Assembly: GCA_012861695.1 (NCBI GenBank)
Contig: JAAOOA010000026.1
Coordinates: 18,086,501 to 18,150,500, forward strand
Source of the DNA: Trematomus loennbergii
Lineage: Eukaryota > Chordata > Actinopteri > Perciformes > Nototheniidae
Direction: 5' to 3'
DNA length: 64,000 nucleotides
The stretch's first letter is position 1. Each line of letters starts with the position of its first letter. Position numbers and translations under genes: made by a program. Of the stretch, positions 13,844 to 25,122 are shown in pieces. The notes under the pieces were generated by a model. It was not told the DNA's origin and did no database searches. It worked only from the letters and a program-made list of their open reading frames with translations.

Positions 13844-16800
13844 ATGGCAAGTTACGCAAATCCAGCAGAGGAGGACCTAGATGAGAATGCTACAATTGCT
13901 GAAGGAAATGCCTTCAGCAGAATGTTTTCTGCGCAACAAATACCTGAAATTGTTGCATTATTTGAGGAGGCAGATGAAGATGGTGGTAGAGGTTTGGATA
14001 TGGAAGAATTTTGTGTTTTGTTTAAAAAGATGTACCCTTCTGTTAAGAAGGAGGAACTTACAGTCCTACATATGCAGATAGATACCAACTGTGACGGTAC
14101 AGTTGACCTGGTAGAGCTTTTAGACTTCTTAATAGCTAAGGGCAATGCATCGGCAGGGTTGCACTTTAAAAGACCATTCCCTAAACCTGTTGAATTTATA
14201 CCTGTGGGTCACTATAAAGAAATTGTTGGTGTGATCTTCCGTCCCTTCGAGGACGTCAAACCTCATTTTAGTTTCCGAAATTTAGACGAAACCAGAACTT
14301 ACCAGAGAGGCCAATACATCTCTGTCAGCTCCGATGGTGTACTCACCTTCTGGACGGACAGCTGTACCGATCCATTCACCATACCTCTATATGTGAAAGA
14401 AAATGCACTTCCTTTTTCACACCACAAGAAAATGTCTGTTAATGACATGCAGTACATTCAAGAATTGAAACAGCTGGCTATCTCCACCTCTGACCGAGAG
14501 CTTTTATTTTATGACTGCTCTGAAATACCCCGCTTTTTTCAGTTAACCACTCTCTGATTCTAGAGGAAAGCATTGTCAACACCATTAACTACTGGTCAAA
14601 TGGCACTAAAGCAATGTTTTCATTTGGTGATGTAAAAGGGTTTTTGACTGTTTTCATCTCCTACAACGTAAAGAAAAATGGCCTCTTCAACCGTGACGCA
14701 TTTGAAAAAATCTCTCTGCAGGATTATCCTACAGTATACATCTCCAACCTTCTAAACAACCATTCCCAAGACTTTCTTTGTCTTAAAGTCTCCATTTTTA
14801 GTGACATATGCAGCCAGATCCAATACTTTCCGGTTCTTAACTCATTTGCCATTTGTGGAAGTTTATCCAAGACAATGGTCCTTGCTGCCCTACCAAACCC
14901 ACCCAGAACCACTTTTTCAAAATCAATCTTTAAGAGCAGTGGAGATGAGGAGTTTTTCACCTGTGTTGAATACTCTCCTTCTGCTAAGTTATTGTTGACT
15001 GGTGGTACAGATGGCTTACTACGGTTGTGGTTACCCCACAAAATAAACACCTGCCAAAAGTCTTTGGTGGGACACGTCAGGCCCATTACAAACATTGTCG
15101 TAAACAGAACGGACCGAACTGTCATCACTTTATCTGATGACAAAAATGTTCGTGTTTGGTCTTTGAAGAGATTGGAGTGTAGGCAAAGCATCGAGATTCA
15201 AGGCATGAGACCAGCTCGTATCTCCAGTATGTTTTACAACATACTTAACAATGATTTAGTTCTGGCTAACACAGATCTAGTCAAATATGTTCGTAGGGGA
15301 ACAGATGTTTTTAAAGAAACATTAACATCCCATGACAAGCCCCTGTGCAATGCTCTCTATCACAGCATTTACAAAAAGGTTGTCTCTGTTTGTCAAAAAG
15401 GTGAGGTTACACTTTGGGATGTCTTAACAGGAATGGCTGTCATGCAGTTTCAGGTCACTCCATATGGGGGGCACACTGCCATTGCATTTGATATACCACA
15501 GCGGAGACTAATCACAGTTTCCAAGGACGGGAAATTAAAACTGTGGAACCTTATCACTGGAGTTTTGCTTGAAGAATTTCCTTTTACCTTGCCGAGTGAG
15601 GTGACAGGTATTGTCTGCATGGACGATAGTGTGCTTGTATCGGGAAGGAACTCCAACAGAATTTTTGTCGTGGATTTGGAGGGTTCTGACAACGTATTTT
15701 TGGAACATGATTATTTAGATGACATTTGCTCAATGGATGTGCACGACACAACACTTCTTGCGGCCTCTTGCAATGGAAATATTGTAATGTGGGATGTTGA
15801 ATCTAGGGAGGTTCTCTACTGGCTGAATGGCAGTCAGAGCCCTCGAACTTACATTCCAACAATAGCAGGCAGGACAGGGTGTTTGCTTGATGGGAAGACA
15901 CACAAAGAAGAAACTGGAAGAAAAACACTGATGTGAACACTGGTCCTATTGTTTTATGTTTAAAGACAAGGAAGGTCAATGTGCACACAGCCACACTGCT
16001 GACTTCTGCTGATGGCTTTATAAGTGCCTGGTCGGTACAAAGCAAGGGAGGTTTGTTAGGGAAGTTCAGGGCAGTGAATGATGAAGATGCAATCATTACC
16101 TCGATGTCCACTGATGTCAATGAACAAATATTGCTGACTGGGGATAGTACCGGCAGGATTTGTCAATGGGACATTCAGAGATTTGGATTTGAAGATAAGG
16201 CAAACACAGGGCCATTCGAAGACATAAGAGGGTGGTGCGTGTCATTGTGTCCACCTCCTCGTTTGGGCACCTGGCAATCTCACCTCTCAGGGGTGGTGAG
16301 TGTTCAGTTTGATTCTGATTGTCAAAAAATTATTACTGCAGGGTTGGACTGCAATATCCAGCTGTGGAAAAACACAGGTGACCACATTGGATTATTTGGG
16401 AAAGACAAATGGGATGCTGATGCAAAGAAAACTACACAGAAGGAAAGAAGACCAGTGTCAGCAGGGAAGGGAAAACAGTTACCATTTAAGTATTTCAGGC
16501 CAGAAAGGGAATCGAAGAAAGAACAGGAAGATGACCTCGACGACATAAATGATGAACTTCCTTTCCTACCCCGGGATGATCTAACTGATAAAGAGATGGA
16601 CCGTATCTATAGACGGTTAATGAAAATACAACCAAGTATTGACACAATACGTGAGAAGTTCAAACAACAACAGTCCATACGCTCTGCCAAGCAATGTGCT
16701 AGTGTGGTCCAGCAGGAGGCTGAACAAGCTTCTAAAGTGCAGCTCATGAATAGTAAAAGTTCATTCAAGCCACACCCGCCTCAAACCCCGCTCATGAGGG

Positions 16801-18131
16801 GCGAGACAGCAGACCCATATTTGAAACAGCCTGGGTCTAAAAATCGTCGTGTGATCAATCATCAGAAGAAAGACACATTACAAGGCAGGGTCCTAACACC
16901 TTGTCCACCTGACATCGTGCCAAGCAAGCAGCGGTCTGAGCTAACAACAAAGCATTCACTCTTGCCAACCATCCCCAAAGGTGTTCAGCGCACACATAAT
17001 CAGACCCAGTTCAGGCCACACCCACCTCAGACCCCGCTCCTCACAGGTGAGACAGCAGACCCCGATTTGAAACAGCCTGGATCTAAATATGGTCGTGTGA
17101 TCAAGCATCAGAATAAAGACCCTTTACAAGGCAGGGTCCTAACACCTTGTCCACCTGACATCGTGCAAAGCCAGCAGCGGTCTGAGCTAACAACAAAGCA
17201 TTCACTCTTGCCACCCATCCCCAAAGGTGTTCAGCGCACACATAATCAGACCCAGTTCAGGCCACACCCACCTCAGACCCCGCTCATCAGGGGCGAGACA
17301 GCAGACCCCGATTTGAAACAGCCTGGGTCTAAAAATCGTCGTGTGATCAATCATCAGAAGAAAGACACATTACAAGGCAGGGTCCTAACACCTTGTCCAC
17401 CTGACATCGTGCAAAGCCAGCAGCGGTCTGAGCTAACAAGAAAGCGTCCACTCTTGCCAACCATCCCCAAAGGTGTTCAGCGCACACATAATCAGACCCA
17501 GTTCAGGCCACACCCACCTCAGACCCCGCTCCTCACAGGTGAGACAGCAGACCCCGATTTGAAACAGCCTGGATCTAAATATGGTCGTGTGATCAAGCAT
17601 CAGAATAAAGACCCTTTACAAGGCAGGGTCCTAACACCTTGTCCACCTGACATCGTGCCAAGCAAGCAGCGGTCTGAGCTAACAACAAAGCATTCACTCT
17701 TGCCAACCATCCCCAAAGGTGTTCAGCGCACACATAATCAGACCCAGTTCAGGCCACACCCACCTCAGACCCCGCTCATCAGGGGCGAGACAGCAGACCC
17801 CGATTTGAAACAGCCTGGATCTAAATATGGTCGTGTGATCAAGCATCAGAATAAAGACCCTTTACAAGGCAGGGTCCTAACACCATGTCCACCTGACATC
17901 GTGCAAAGCCAGCAGCGGTCTGAGCTAACAACAAAGCGTCCACTCTTGCCAACCATCCCCAAAGGTGTTCAGCGCACACATAATCAGACCCAGTTCAGGC
18001 CACACCCACCTCAGACCCCGATCATTACAGGTGGCAGCAGCTTAAAAACAAGCTCTCCCCAGACACCTCGATTACGTTTACCTCCACTCACTAAGAAAGT
18101 ACAGTTTACCACACGTGGCCGGCTGCAATAA
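13844..18131 (+). CDS. Nested intronless EF-hand + WD40 protein (WDR49/WDR64/EFCAB8 type), two frameshifts
   Basis: Three consecutive open segments in different frames together encode about 1,429 residues without an intron: 13,844-14,557, about 14,535-15,936 and about 15,891-18,131. The N terminus has two EF-hands: loop 44-55 is degenerate, while loop 80-91 (DTNCDGTVDLVE) is canonical. Many WD40 blades follow, for example TGGTDGLLRLW, TLSDDKNVRVW, TVSKDGKLKLW, AASCNGNIVMW, TSADGFISAW and TGDSTGRICQW. After about residue 880 comes a charged linker, then five 82-residue Pro-rich repeats (about residues 974-1,383) and a basic tail. The EF-hand-then-WD40 order and sequence resemble WDR49/WDR64/EFCAB8. 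ATG 13,844 is preferred because the frame upstream offers only TTG. Lack of introns suggests a retrogene, although no poly-A tail is seen; the nearest AATAAA cluster is at 18,844. Frame breaks near 14,535-14,565 and 15,891-15,936 mean pseudogene or assembly indels. The frame is otherwise clean. Confidence 0.75.
16764..18025 (+). repeat. In-frame coding minisatellite, 5 x 246 bp plus partial
   Basis: Units start at 16,764, 17,010, 17,256, 17,502 and 17,748, with a partial sixth at 17,994. The exact spacing of 246 bp was checked on the recurring GGTGTTCAGCGCACACA. Each unit encodes 82 residues with constant blocks PHPPQTP, GETADP, LKQPGSK, GRVLTPCPPDIV, QRSEL and IPKGVQRTHNQTQ. Two subtypes occur: A (KNRRVINHQKKDTLQ) and B (KYGRVIKHQNKDPLQ), in the order A-B-A-B-B. 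This suggests duplication of a 492-bp dimer. The length is a multiple of three, so copy-number change keeps the frame. Confidence 0.95.
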
Positions 18132-18179
18132 TGCTACAAACACCATTTCCAATTACAGGCCATAAATGAACCAAAATCA

Positions 18180-18560
18180 GGGATTCATTTCGGGTTTTCC
18201 GGGCGCTACGGTTTCCTCCCGCATTTATGTAAATAGAAAAAATACATCCTTTTAATGACCTTCTGCAGATCAAAATACATCCTCAAACATGTAGTTTTAC
18301 TCTCCAAAAACAAAATTATGGAGATTTGTATTATCAGCCAAATCAACTGTTTTCACATAGCAACATTTTTTACTGTTTGTCTAAACTTTGTCAAGCGTAT
18401 CATCTTATCTCAGCTTTGATTGTCATTTTGGGTTTTTTTTCCGGGTACTCCGGTTTTGTCCCGCATTCTAGTAAATAGAAAAAAGAAAAAACTTTTAATG
18501 ACCTTCTGCAGATTACAATACATCCTCAAACATGTAGTTTTACTCTCTAAAAAACACATT
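18180..18560 (+). repeat. Direct repeat of about 240-bp period, transposon-like
   Basis: Two copies (from about 18,182 and 18,420) share 'gtaaatagaaaaa', 'ttttaatgaccttctgcaga' and 'catcctcaaacatgtagtt'. The phrase 'ccgggcgctacggtttcctccc' / 'ccgggtactccggttttgtccc' is of a kind frequent in fish interspersed repeats. It follows the nested gene's stop by 50 bp, so it may form part of its 3'UTR. Confidence 0.6.
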
Positions 18561-18921
18561 ATAAACATATTTGATGATCACAGATGGCTGAATCCACCAT
18601 TTATGTAGCAGTGCACACAGTGAAGGTGAACACACTACATTTTTTCGGAATATGCTCCATAACAAGTTGTAAAAGCTCTTAATGTTCTTGCAGCATACAC
18701 TTAATACCAAGAGCTCTGGATCTTTTAAATAGGGCCGTTATTTATAAACTTGTCAAAAGATAATCTTATGAATGATTAAATAATTTCTGAAATAATACAA
18801 TAATAACCAAATTATGAAATATGGTAAAATGTATACCTACATGAATAAATAAATAAAAGCTGTTAATCAAACAGACATTTATGTTGATCTACATTTATTA
18901 TTTTATGTTTCTGTATGTAAC

Positions 18922-19250
18922 TGTAATGAGTCTTACTGTATGTATTATCACTCGCGAGAGACGAGCCAATGCCACGTCATCAGAGGACTACGGAGGAAGC
19001 CAATCGATGAAGACTAAATACGAGTGTGAACGTATATAACCAGATGTTTAATATAGAAACGGCCGTTTTTTATTCTCAGATTTGAGAGACGGCTGCGCTA
19101 AGTGGACTGTCTATCACTGAAGTAGAAAAGACCTCGGCCGAGTACTTCTGCAAACTTATTGTATCACTTTATTAATAAATGCTGTTTACTTGACGAGAAG
19201 CTTCCTGAATTATGTTCAGCTACTCTACCTCAAAGTAATTACACGCAACA
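18922..19250 (+). mobile_element. Possible solo LTR
   Basis: The block begins TGTAATGAG and ends GCAACA (TG...CA). It has a TATA-like GTATATAAC near 19,030, a poly-A signal AATAAA at 19,174-19,179 and a G/C-richer body than its surroundings, all in LTR order. I could not find a flanking target duplication, so the ends are approximate and the class (Gypsy or other) is open. Confidence 0.4.
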
Positions 19251-19810
19251 CCACTGACCCTTCTTCCGAAAATACACTTTTTAGTAGCTTATAACATTGA
19301 TTTCTATTCCATTAATGTATGTGCCCACAAAGTGGGACATGCACTAGAATTGAATGTTCTATTTTATCCCTGCAAAGTCTGCTTTTATATTGTGTTGTGC
19401 AAAAGTTAAATTGCAGGTGATGTTCGCTCTCAGGTTGGAGACATACTAGAAGATTATTCAGCCAGTGAAGATTGTGTTCAACTTTTCAAATCCTGCGGAT
19501 GTATTCTTGCGGTGTCCGTCTTCTTACTTTTTCCAAACTTTCTTAAGTGTCTCACATAGTTTGCCTCCTCTCACCCCTCCTGTCTATCTCCCCCTCCCCT
19601 CATCTCCTTCTTGTTCCTGCATTGTTAAAAGTCTTTCTCACGCCATTCTAGGTTGTAAGCCACATTTATTATAGGGGAAACGAGGCAGATCGTAAATAAA
19701 TAAAACAATTTCATGCTTCCTGGTGCACTTCTGAATTGTGAGTGGGAGTAAGACGATTCTCAACTGTCCTTGTTCATCCGACAAAGCTGGGACGAAATTA
19801 GATGAGATTG

Positions 19811-19823
19811 TTGTGGTGTGTGT

Positions 19824-19914
<91 letters not shown>

Positions 19915-19934
19915 TGGGTGTGTTGTGTGTGTGT

Positions 19935-20006
<72 letters not shown>
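19811..20006. repeat. (TG)n microsatellite, interrupted
   Basis: About 196 bp of TG with slips GTGGTGGGTGTGTTGTG near 19,912-19,926 and GTGGTG near 19,935. Confidence 0.98.
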
Positions 20007-20009
<3 letters not shown>

Positions 20010-20782
20010 TCACATGTGCTCACATGTGCATACTGTGGGTAGCTACAAAGAGAACCCTCAAGGAAGCTCCAGACTCATCAAATGATAACTTAAAGCTTTC
20101 TTGTGTCAAGATGATCATAGGATAACTGATCTTTAATTGTAAAGGCTTCTAGAGTTAAAGCCTTTCTTGTATGGATTTTCTTTCTTTTTTTGGTCAACTC
20201 TGACATGAGCCCACCTAAGCATGATTAAGTACTACATTATTCATTCACTGTGAAGAAAATGAATATAGTGTAACCTAATTTCAAAGGGGGAATGTAGCTG
20301 CAGTGGCTTTTCAACATCACCATTAAGTCATCTGTCACTTTCATCCTTTGAATTTACTGGATATGAAATGCTCATATTCAGGTTTAATGTGGGGCTTCTC
20401 TGTGGAGGTTAAAGGGGAACAAGGTGTTTTAGGATTAGACAGGAAATAGAGACTTAATTTAATAAAAGTGAAGACGTGAATAACAGCTGGTTAAAAATAC
20501 GTTGTTAATTAATAAATAATACCCTGGTTCTAGTAAAAGTATGTCTCACTTTTATTTATTTATTTATGAGATTACCAAATGATGGTCAGGACTTATATTA
20601 GATGTATTGATGATTGGGCTATCTGGGTACAGGCCAAGGGCCCCCAAGATCCAGCCCTGCCCATTATTCACCTTAATAATGTCAGTGAAAGAGACATGTA
20701 TGAAACAGAAGTCATTCAAAATGACCACAAAGAAACATGAAACAGCTGCAAAGAGACACAACATGCAAATAAAGAAACACGG

Positions 20783-21240
20783 TAACACTTTATATTAAGG
20801 TACACAAATTCACCATCAATTAGTTGTTCATTAACATGCATATTAGCAGTATATTGGCTCTTTATTAGTCATTATAAAACACTTATTAATGCCTTATTCT
20901 ACTTGACCATATTCTGCAAGTAATAAGCCATTAGTTGAGAGTTTTTCCTCAATAACCCTCTAATTAGTGCTTATTTGTTGCAAGTAAGAAAGTTGTTGTA
21001 CATGAGTTTTGGTCTTAATATGCTCTGCTCAATATGGGTCTAATAGAGTGCCACAGTGACGCGTCCTAAAACCCGGAAGTAAGCTGCGCATGGGTTCCTT
21101 CGACAAAAAAGCAATGCAATTTCTCCATAGGATTTTGGAAAATAGCTCGAAATAAGGTCTGTGGTTGACACCATACTCTAAATAACTCAAAATTAGGTAT
21201 TTCTATCTAAGAATATGTTTCCTATTTTAAAGTGAAGTAT
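20783..21240. repeat. Fish interspersed repeats, two adjoining pieces
   Basis: From 20,783 ('ggtaacactttatattaagg') to about 21,050 the DNA resembles a widespread teleost repeat. From about 21,058 ('gacgcgtcctaaaacccgg') to 21,180 a second common fish repeat appears ('gcaatgcaatttctccatag'). The pieces are recognised only from their typical phrasing; no inverted ends or target duplications were found. Confidence 0.4.
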
Positions 21241-21249
21241 TGTTCATAA

Positions 21250-24200
21250 CCAATAAGAGCTAGTAATTTGACTCTAATTGACCTGAACAGGTTCCCTATT
21301 CTAAAGTTGCCTCCTCTTCACACTTTGTAAATACATCATAGCACACAACTACTGAAATTAACCTCAACAGTACATGAACAAAGTAAGCACACGTTGAAAT
21401 ATCTGTTTTATTTAATGAACCACTAAAGAGAGGTTCAGACACATACCAAAACATGTCAAGTTTTTCCAAGGCTGAGAACACATATACAGCCTGCACTTTT
21501 TAATAAAAACAGATTTTTAAGAGATTTGATGTATTTGTGATCATACTGTGTGACCTGCTTGTATGTACTTACACAATAGGTGTACTGTTCTCTCTTTGTG
21601 TTGTACTATCTCAGTGTGAACATAGATTAAACAGCCAGCCAAACTCTTTTGAGAGCCAGGGACAACCTGACACAAAATGGCCGAATTTGAATTTAGGATA
21701 TTCAGCTTCTAGTCATTAAATGATGTGTGTGGGTGATTTTGTGCAATCCTTTTGTTTCGAGATTCAATTAGGAAGCTAATTCAGTCATCAAATGTATGTG
21801 CTATACCTCGCCATATGTTCATCAGTAAAAATGCACTTAACGCATCTGTGATTCTCTCTACATCTACAAAATGCTGTACACTTACTTTTTTAGACTTTTT
21901 TTCTCTTTACACAAAGTGTAGTTGCAGTTAGCACCTACAGGCTGTTATCTGGGATTTGATGTGTCTCTGACCAACACTAACCAGCTGTTACTAAATAACT
22001 ACAGTTCAATAATTTGACTCATACGGCATTTTGTATGGAGGAGCCTATGTGTTTTTCCTAACCAGCAGCAATCTTCTAAAAAGAGGAGGCTGTTTTTTTC
22101 ACCCTTGTGGTTCCTTTTCCCTCCTTTGAACCTATTTTTGTAAGATTTCACTGCAGATGGAAGCACTACTTCTCCCTAATTTCCCATTTGCTGAAGTGCA
22201 CTGTTAGACACCTGTTCTGCCGTGAAACAAATCTTAGATTCCACTTTCTTCTTTTTGTCTTGTTTGTTTTTGAAAAGCCCATTTACATGAAAGGAGATCA
22301 TGCAGTCACACCTGGATGCATTAAGGGACTAGATGATGCATACTAACGCTTTTAGAGTGGAAACCTCATAATAAGGTTCTCAGAGGATGTACCCAGGCAT
22401 TCAGCGGAACATCTTTATGCTAAATTGCAGATCTCTTCTGTTTTACTGCTGCACAGTCACAGCCACAAGAACAACCTTTAAGCAATGCTTTTACTTGTTA
22501 GAATAGCCACACCATTGCCAGCTCTCTGGTTCCACTGTCATTGAACAGTGAAGATAATGGTCCTGCGAGTAGCTGTCTAAAAAAATTAGACTTTTATGGT
22601 ACCCTATGCCTGTTCACTTGCATCACCAGCAAAGAGAATGAATGGGCTTCAAAGAAGTAAGAGGAACAGTTTTGTAGAGTTAAGGGAGGAAAGATAAGCG
22701 TTTTCAGGTCAAGCATGGACAGCCACAACAATGGAAATGATACCCTTATGATCTGACATAATTTCCCCCCTTTTCGTTTCTCTTCCTATTTCTAACCAAT
22801 CCTATGTGACTACGTGCTTTACCCCGACATTAAGAGTTAGTGTACACTCTGGTGTGGCATTTTGTTTTTATTGTATTAACATCACCTTTATTACACCACC
22901 TTATTTTTGGATTCATATTTGTTGTGAGATTGCAGAAGATAGCTTGCTCTATTTAGCTACGACATCTTACATTTAATGGACAGCTCTTTTAATCCCTTAC
23001 GGGTGCATTCACAACAAATCTGGCATTTGGACATGTTAGTCCTCCAATTCATTTGAATATCAGAAATGTGTTTAGACTGAGGAAGTGTGTAAGCACCGAC
23101 CATAAAGTTGAAACAAAATAAACACAACTTGACGTCACGCTGCGGTTCCCAATCAAGTACCTGCTGATCCAGATCTGTACCACCTCCCCATGGAAAAGTA
23201 CAAAGTGGTTTATCGTCGTGTAGTCGCTTGGCGTTAAATTTGCCATTTAAGTGACACTTGCAAACTGCCTCAACGCCTGATTTATTGTGAATGCAGCCTT
23301 ATTACGTTCCCTTCCAGTTGTGCATGTTGAATATTTATTTGACATTAGTTTGTGAAGTCCAAGACTGGATTTTTAAATCCTTACATATCCTATCCATCTT
23401 CCATTCCAGCTCTAGTATTAACAGTAGTGCTTTGTTAACAGAAGAACAATGTGTAGATTTCTCATGCAACACAAAGCTCATACTCTATGGTTTGAGTCAT
23501 ATTAATACTTTAAAAGCCTTCGGGACTCCCCTCCCATACAGATTTCTCTCTGCTTTGTTCCATCCCTGCACATGTTTCCTTTTGCTGTGTACTGTTGGAC
23601 AAAGCTTATGTGGACAAAGATGTCTCCACTGACTGGTTTCATGTGCTTGTCCTCTCTCGCTTTCTTCCCTTGCCTATTTAATCTTTTTTACACGTTTACT
23701 TGAAGAAGGTCACTATGCGATTAACATCTCTTTCTCAAGGGAGAAAGTAGTCTGTCTGCTTTCATCTGTCTCATATCATCCCCATCACTCTTTCATATTT
23801 TAATTATTCATTTTCTGAAGGTCATATGAATAGAGATGCCTGTCTGTTTGCTTCTTTCTATGTCTGTTTACCTGCCTCCTTATAAGTTTATATTCTTGTG
23901 CTTTTTTGATTTCACCCTCTGGTTTTATATCTGTATGTGTTTTATCGGCCATTCAGTTTGTAACCCCCGCTATCCAGTCCCTATTGAAATGTCATACAGC
24001 TGGGAGAAAAGGTCTCGAGAAGCTGAAGTGGCAGGCCACTGTTTTCCCATAGTGAGTAGGATCGAACAAAGACTGGGTCATTCAATATCTTCTGAAAAGC
24101 CAAAGTATTGAATTCCTCGATCTCCCTGTCCCCACTCAGTTGACAAGTATTCAGAAACATAACATGTATACGTGCCTTTTCATCGGGAACTGAAAGGCAG

Positions 24201-24958
24201 TTACAGTTTCCTTGAACATTCTCAGCTTCAATCTTTGTCATCACTGATTTATTTCTTCACTTCGTCCTCATCCTGCTTCTAACAATCTATTTCCCATTAG
24301 GGTACAATATGGTGAACTTAAGAAAACACTACAATAATGCTAATTATAGTAATCCTTAGTCATTTTATGAAGGAGACTTCTTGTCAGAGTTGGAAGTAGA
24401 GTGAGACCTTTATAACCATTAAGGGTTAGAAAATAATGGTTATTTAGTGCATTCTTGTACTGCTGAGTGGTCTACATCATGCAACTCAATAGTATCTTTC
24501 TTTAGACTTCCCTTCATTTTAGATGTTCCTCATGATTCAAACTCCATGTCCCTGGTTTCTAATGCAGGTTATGTCAAATATTTGAATTCTCAAGCCTAGA
24601 GGCGTACTCACATTATGGCAGAGAACTGGGATGTCCGTAGAGCACAGAGGAAAGACAGGGTGCGGCAACAATTCAAATTTCTTTGAACTCTGACCCGAGT
24701 TGTCTTGACCTATGCTTGAACTGAAAGATGGACGAAAACATGTGTTTCTGAATTTCCAGAAGTGAACGAATTTTCCTCATATCAAAACCAGACAAATAAG
24801 ATATTCCAATGGAAAACATTACTCTGTTTGGTACAAATACTGTGTAAGCAGCACAGTATGAAATCCTGGGTGTTTACGCTTGTGCACGAAATGTAGAAGT
24901 TTTTATGTGGTAAATTGTTGGGGTTTCCAATGACTAAATGTTCGTATCCAACCCTCAG
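21250..24958. other. Intronic DNA, nothing recognised
   Basis: About 3.7 kb of AT-rich sequence. The longest frames (for example 23,291-23,632 and 23,836-24,111) have no family resemblance and no exon-like borders. Confidence 0.5.
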
Positions 24959-25122
24959 TTAAACCAGACCCCCCGGAGCGAGTCACGGCGACCCCGATCC
25001 GTCACAACGCCCGGAGGCTGGAAGTGTCCTGGCACAGCCCCGCCACCTGGCCTGACATCGACAACTTCCCTCTGAAATACTTCCTTCGATACCGGCCACT
25101 CATCCGAGAGCAGTGGCAGCAT
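24959..25122 (+). CDS. cntfr: cntfr exon: start of second cytokine-receptor domain
   Basis: Acceptor AACCCTCAG; donor GTGAGT at 25,123. The translation VKPDPPERVTATP..RRLEVSWHSPATWPD...FPLKYFLRYRPLIREQWQH closely tracks mammalian CNTFR (VKPDPPENVVARP, RRLEVTWQTPSTWPD, FPLKFFLRYRPLILDQWQH). It includes the Pro-Asp-Pro-Pro hinge between the two fibronectin III modules and the cytokine-facing strands of D3. Phase 1 in, phase 0 out. Confidence 0.95.

Larger units (their letters stand above)
11713..24958 (+). other. cntfr: cntfr intron containing a nested gene
   Basis: A 13.2 kb intron (GTAAGA to CAACCCTCAG). It holds the intronless EF-hand/WD40 gene (13,844-18,131), its palindromic promoter candidate (13,425-13,500), a direct repeat (18,180-18,560), an LTR-like block near 19 kb, a TG microsatellite (19,811-20,006) and fish interspersed repeats (20,783-21,240). 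I saw no coding sequence in 11,713-13,420 or 21,250-24,950. Confidence 0.8.

Noticed and set aside
14724..15191. 155-codon minus-strand open frame opposite the nested gene
   Set aside because: Antisense shadow of the WD40 coding region; no family resemblance.
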